Part shown: one piece after another, positions 5,035 to 7,046 of the stretch
Numbering within the stretch: the first letter of the stretch is position 1
How the letters are laid out: each line of letters begins with the position of its first letter
Assembly (NCBI GenBank): GCA_943328865.2
Contig: CALQBR020000067.1
Coordinates: 1 to 7,046 of the forward strand
Length of the DNA stretch: 7,046 nucleotides
Source of the DNA: Sphingobacterium thalpophilum
Lineage (GTDB): Bacteria; Bacteroidota; Bacteroidia; Flavobacteriales; Flavobacteriaceae
Reading direction: 5' to 3'
Position numbers and translations under genes: made by a program
The notes under the pieces: model-generated
What the model saw: the letters and a program-made list of their open reading frames with translations, nothing else
What the model was told of the DNA's origin: nothing
Databases searched by the model: none

Positions 5035-7046
5035 ATGAGGTCATATTTATTGTTTTTCGTGTTTTTTTATTCTTTCGTGTTTGCCCAAGAAAAACAATCT
5101 CTTAGACAAAAAGATAGCGTCACTTACTATTTATCATTAGCCAAAGTCAACATCGAGAATGACAATACTCGAGATGCCCTTCAATATTCTGAAAAGGCTA
5201 TTCAGAAAGCAATAGCTGATAAAAATGTTGCGGCACAAGCAAATGCCTATTCCTCTTTTGGCTCTATTTATTATAAATTAAGAAAATATGAAGATGCTAT
5301 TGCGGTTTTTAAAAAAAGTATCCCTTTATACAATACGTTAAAACAAGATACAGAAGCAGCTTTGTGTTATTACAATTTAGGCCTTTGTTATATTGAGACA
5401 AATGAGTACGAAAGTGCCGAAACGCATTTCGACAAAGCAAAATCGCTCTATGAGCATACCAAAACGCCTTATGCGCTAATGCTTATAAACCTTCAAAAAG
5501 GCATTATCTATCAAGAAAAACAACAATACGAATTGGCTTCCTCTTTTTTCAATGCGGTAATTGCTGTCCCTAACATCCAAGAAGCATACAAAGCAACTGC
5601 TTTTTACCAATTAGGAAGCATCGAATTAAAGTTAAACAAAACCAATTCAGCACTCTACTACTTAAATCGTGCTTTAGCCTACAATTCAAAAAATGAAAAT
5701 CGGGAGCTTAGTGCGGAAATATACAAATCCTTAAGTATCGCTTATGAAAAAAAATCAGACCCAGCAAATTCTCTTTTTTATCTAAAGAAAAATAACGAAA
5801 TAAAAAATAGCCAATTCACGCAAAAAAAAGAAAAACTAGAAGACCAGGATTATGCTAAGTTCAAAGAATCGAAGGAACTGAAAACCATTTCTAAAATAAA
5901 AATTGAAAATCAGCACCAGGAGAGAACCAATAAGTTTACAAAACTCATTAGTATATTAGCCATAGCTTTAATCTCCATTTTGTCTTTATTGAGTTTGTCT
6001 TTGTATAAAAACAACATCATTAGAACTAGATCTAATTTTTTACTAAAACAGGTAAATACAGAATTAAAAGTTGCTAAAGAGAATGCAGAAAAAGCTTCCA
6101 AAGCAAGAACCGATTTTCTATCGATTGTCAGTCATGAATTGCGAACCCCTTTGAATGCCATCAACGGAATCACGCATCTTCTATTAGAAGAGAACCCCAA
6201 AAAATCACAACTGAAATATTTAGAGTCTTTACAATTTTCAGGAAACTATTTATTGACCTTTATCAATGATATATTAGAAATCAATAGGATTGAATCCAAT
6301 ACTGTTAAAGTGGAGTATATCAATTTTAATCTTAAAATTTTATTAGAAAACATTCAATGTTCGCTAAAAGAAATTGCCAGCGACAACAACAATAAATACA
6401 TTTTGGACATTGATCAAGCCATTCCGAATGATTTAATTGGCGACCCAACAAAACTATCTCAGGTTTTTATGAATTTAATTAACAATGCCTTGAAATTCAC
6501 AAAAAACGGGGAAGTCAAAATCATAGCTAAACTGCATTCCTTAAAAAAGGAAACTGTCTCTATTTATTTTGAAATAATTGATACTGGGATTGGTATTCCT
6601 GAAGACAAATTAGACACTATTTTCGAAAGTTTCTCCCAAGGTTCCATCGAAATCAACCGAAAATACGGAGGAACTGGATTAGGATTAAGCATTGTAAAAA
6701 AATTAATTGATATTCTTGGCGGAAAAATAAAATTAGAAAGTAAGGTAGGCCAAGGTTCTAGTTTTTCTTTCGATCTAAAGTTTAAACTCGGAAAAAAAGC
6801 CGCTGCCGAAGTTGCTAAAAACTACGATGAGTCGGTATTTGAAAATAAAAAGATACTCTTGGTAGAGGACAACAAAATCAACCAGATGATTACCCAAAAA
6901 ATGCTGGAAAACAAAAAAACAATATGTGAAATTGTAGAAAACGGAGAGGATGCTATAGAAAAGGCGAGAAATAATCATTATGATTTAATCCTAATGGATG
7001 TGCACTTACCGGGCATCAATGGGACCGATGCCACTAAAGTCATTCG
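5035..7046 (+). CDS. hybrid sensor histidine kinase with periplasmic TPR domain (3' end outside window)
   Basis: The frame is open from ATG 5035 to the window end, giving 670 visible residues. Residues 1-17 form a signal peptide (hydrophobic core, FVFAQ cleavage after Ala17, no lipobox cysteine). TPR-type helical repeats span about 28-260, with recognisable units such as AYSSFGSIYYKLRKYEDAIAVF and CYYNLGLCYIETNEYESAETHF. One transmembrane helix lies at about 304-324, so the TPR part should be periplasmic and the kinase cytoplasmic. A short coiled coil leads to HisKA with SHELRTPLN (phospho-accepting His367). The HATPase part shows an N box (QVFMNLINNALKF, 476-488), G1 DTGIGIP (516-522), F box FESFSQ (530-535) and G2 GGTGLGLSI (545-553). 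A receiver begins at about 605 with acidic Glu611-Asp612 and phospho-acceptor Asp655 (MDVHLPG), and is cut off before its conserved Lys. An Hpt or output domain downstream cannot be excluded. The signal is unknown. Confidence 0.95.
   Translation, partial: MRSYLLFFVFFYSFVFAQEKQSLRQKDSVTYYLSLAKVNIENDNTRDALQYSEKAIQKAIADKNVAAQANAYSSFGSIYYKLRKYEDAIAVFKKSIPLYNTLKQDTEAALCYYNLGLCYIETNEYESAETHFDKAKSLYEHTKTPYALMLINLQKGIIYQEKQQYELASSFFNAVIAVPNIQEAYKATAFYQLGSIELKLNKTNSALYYLNRALAYNSKNENRELSAEIYKSLSIAYEKKSDPANSLFYLKKNNEIKNSQFTQKKEKLEDQDYAKFKESKELKTISKIKIENQHQERTNKFTKLISILAIALISILSLLSLSLYKNNIIRTRSNFLLKQVNTELKVAKENAEKASKARTDFLSIVSHELRTPLNAINGITHLLLEENPKKSQLKYLESLQFSGNYLLTFINDILEINRIESNTVKVEYINFNLKILLENIQCSLKEIASDNNNKYILDIDQAIPNDLIGDPTKLSQVFMNLINNALKFTKNGEVKIIAKLHSLKKETVSIYFEIIDTGIGIPEDKLDTIFESFSQGSIEINRKYGGTGLGLSIVKKLIDILGGKIKLESKVGQGSSFSFDLKFKLGKKAAAEVAKNYDESVFENKKILLVEDNKINQMITQKMLENKKTICEIVENGEDAIEKARNNHYDLILMDVHLPGINGTDATKVI

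Overview
The window looks like chromosomal DNA of a Flavobacterium-like member of the Bacteroidota. The evidence is the AT-rich coding, protein sequences of flavobacterial type, weak or absent Shine-Dalgarno sites, and promoter-like TAnnTTTG boxes of the Bacteroidota primary sigma factor. All genes are on the + strand and tightly packed. There are no tRNAs, rRNAs, CRISPR arrays, insertion sequences or phage genes.

Left part (1-2893): the 3' end of murB (peptidoglycan precursor synthesis), a PaiB-type FMN-binding split-barrel protein, a membrane-anchored family 2 glycosyltransferase, and an ECF-like sigma-70 factor. The sigma gene begins at a TTG codon inside the last codons of the glycosyltransferase gene. 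A triple 7-bp repeat (GATAATT) lies between the PaiB gene and the glycosyltransferase, directly against a TAnnTTTG box.

Middle (2894-4992): a roughly 218-bp gap with a good -7 box leads into lipA (lipoyl synthase). Only 9 bp later comes a type I glyceraldehyde-3-phosphate dehydrogenase. The two look like one transcription unit. Both serve central carbon metabolism: glycolysis, and cofactor supply for the pyruvate and 2-oxoglutarate dehydrogenase complexes.

Right part (5035-7046, runs off the window): a large hybrid sensor histidine kinase with signal peptide, periplasmic TPR repeats, one transmembrane helix, HisKA, HATPase and the start of a receiver domain.

Overall this is mostly housekeeping and ordinary regulatory content. 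I see no convincing undescribed multi-gene system. The points most worth checking are the heptamer repeat that may set promoter spacing, the overlapping glycosyltransferase/sigma pair without a visible anti-sigma gene, the A10 tract in the sigma gene, and the variant phosphate-side loop of the GAPDH.
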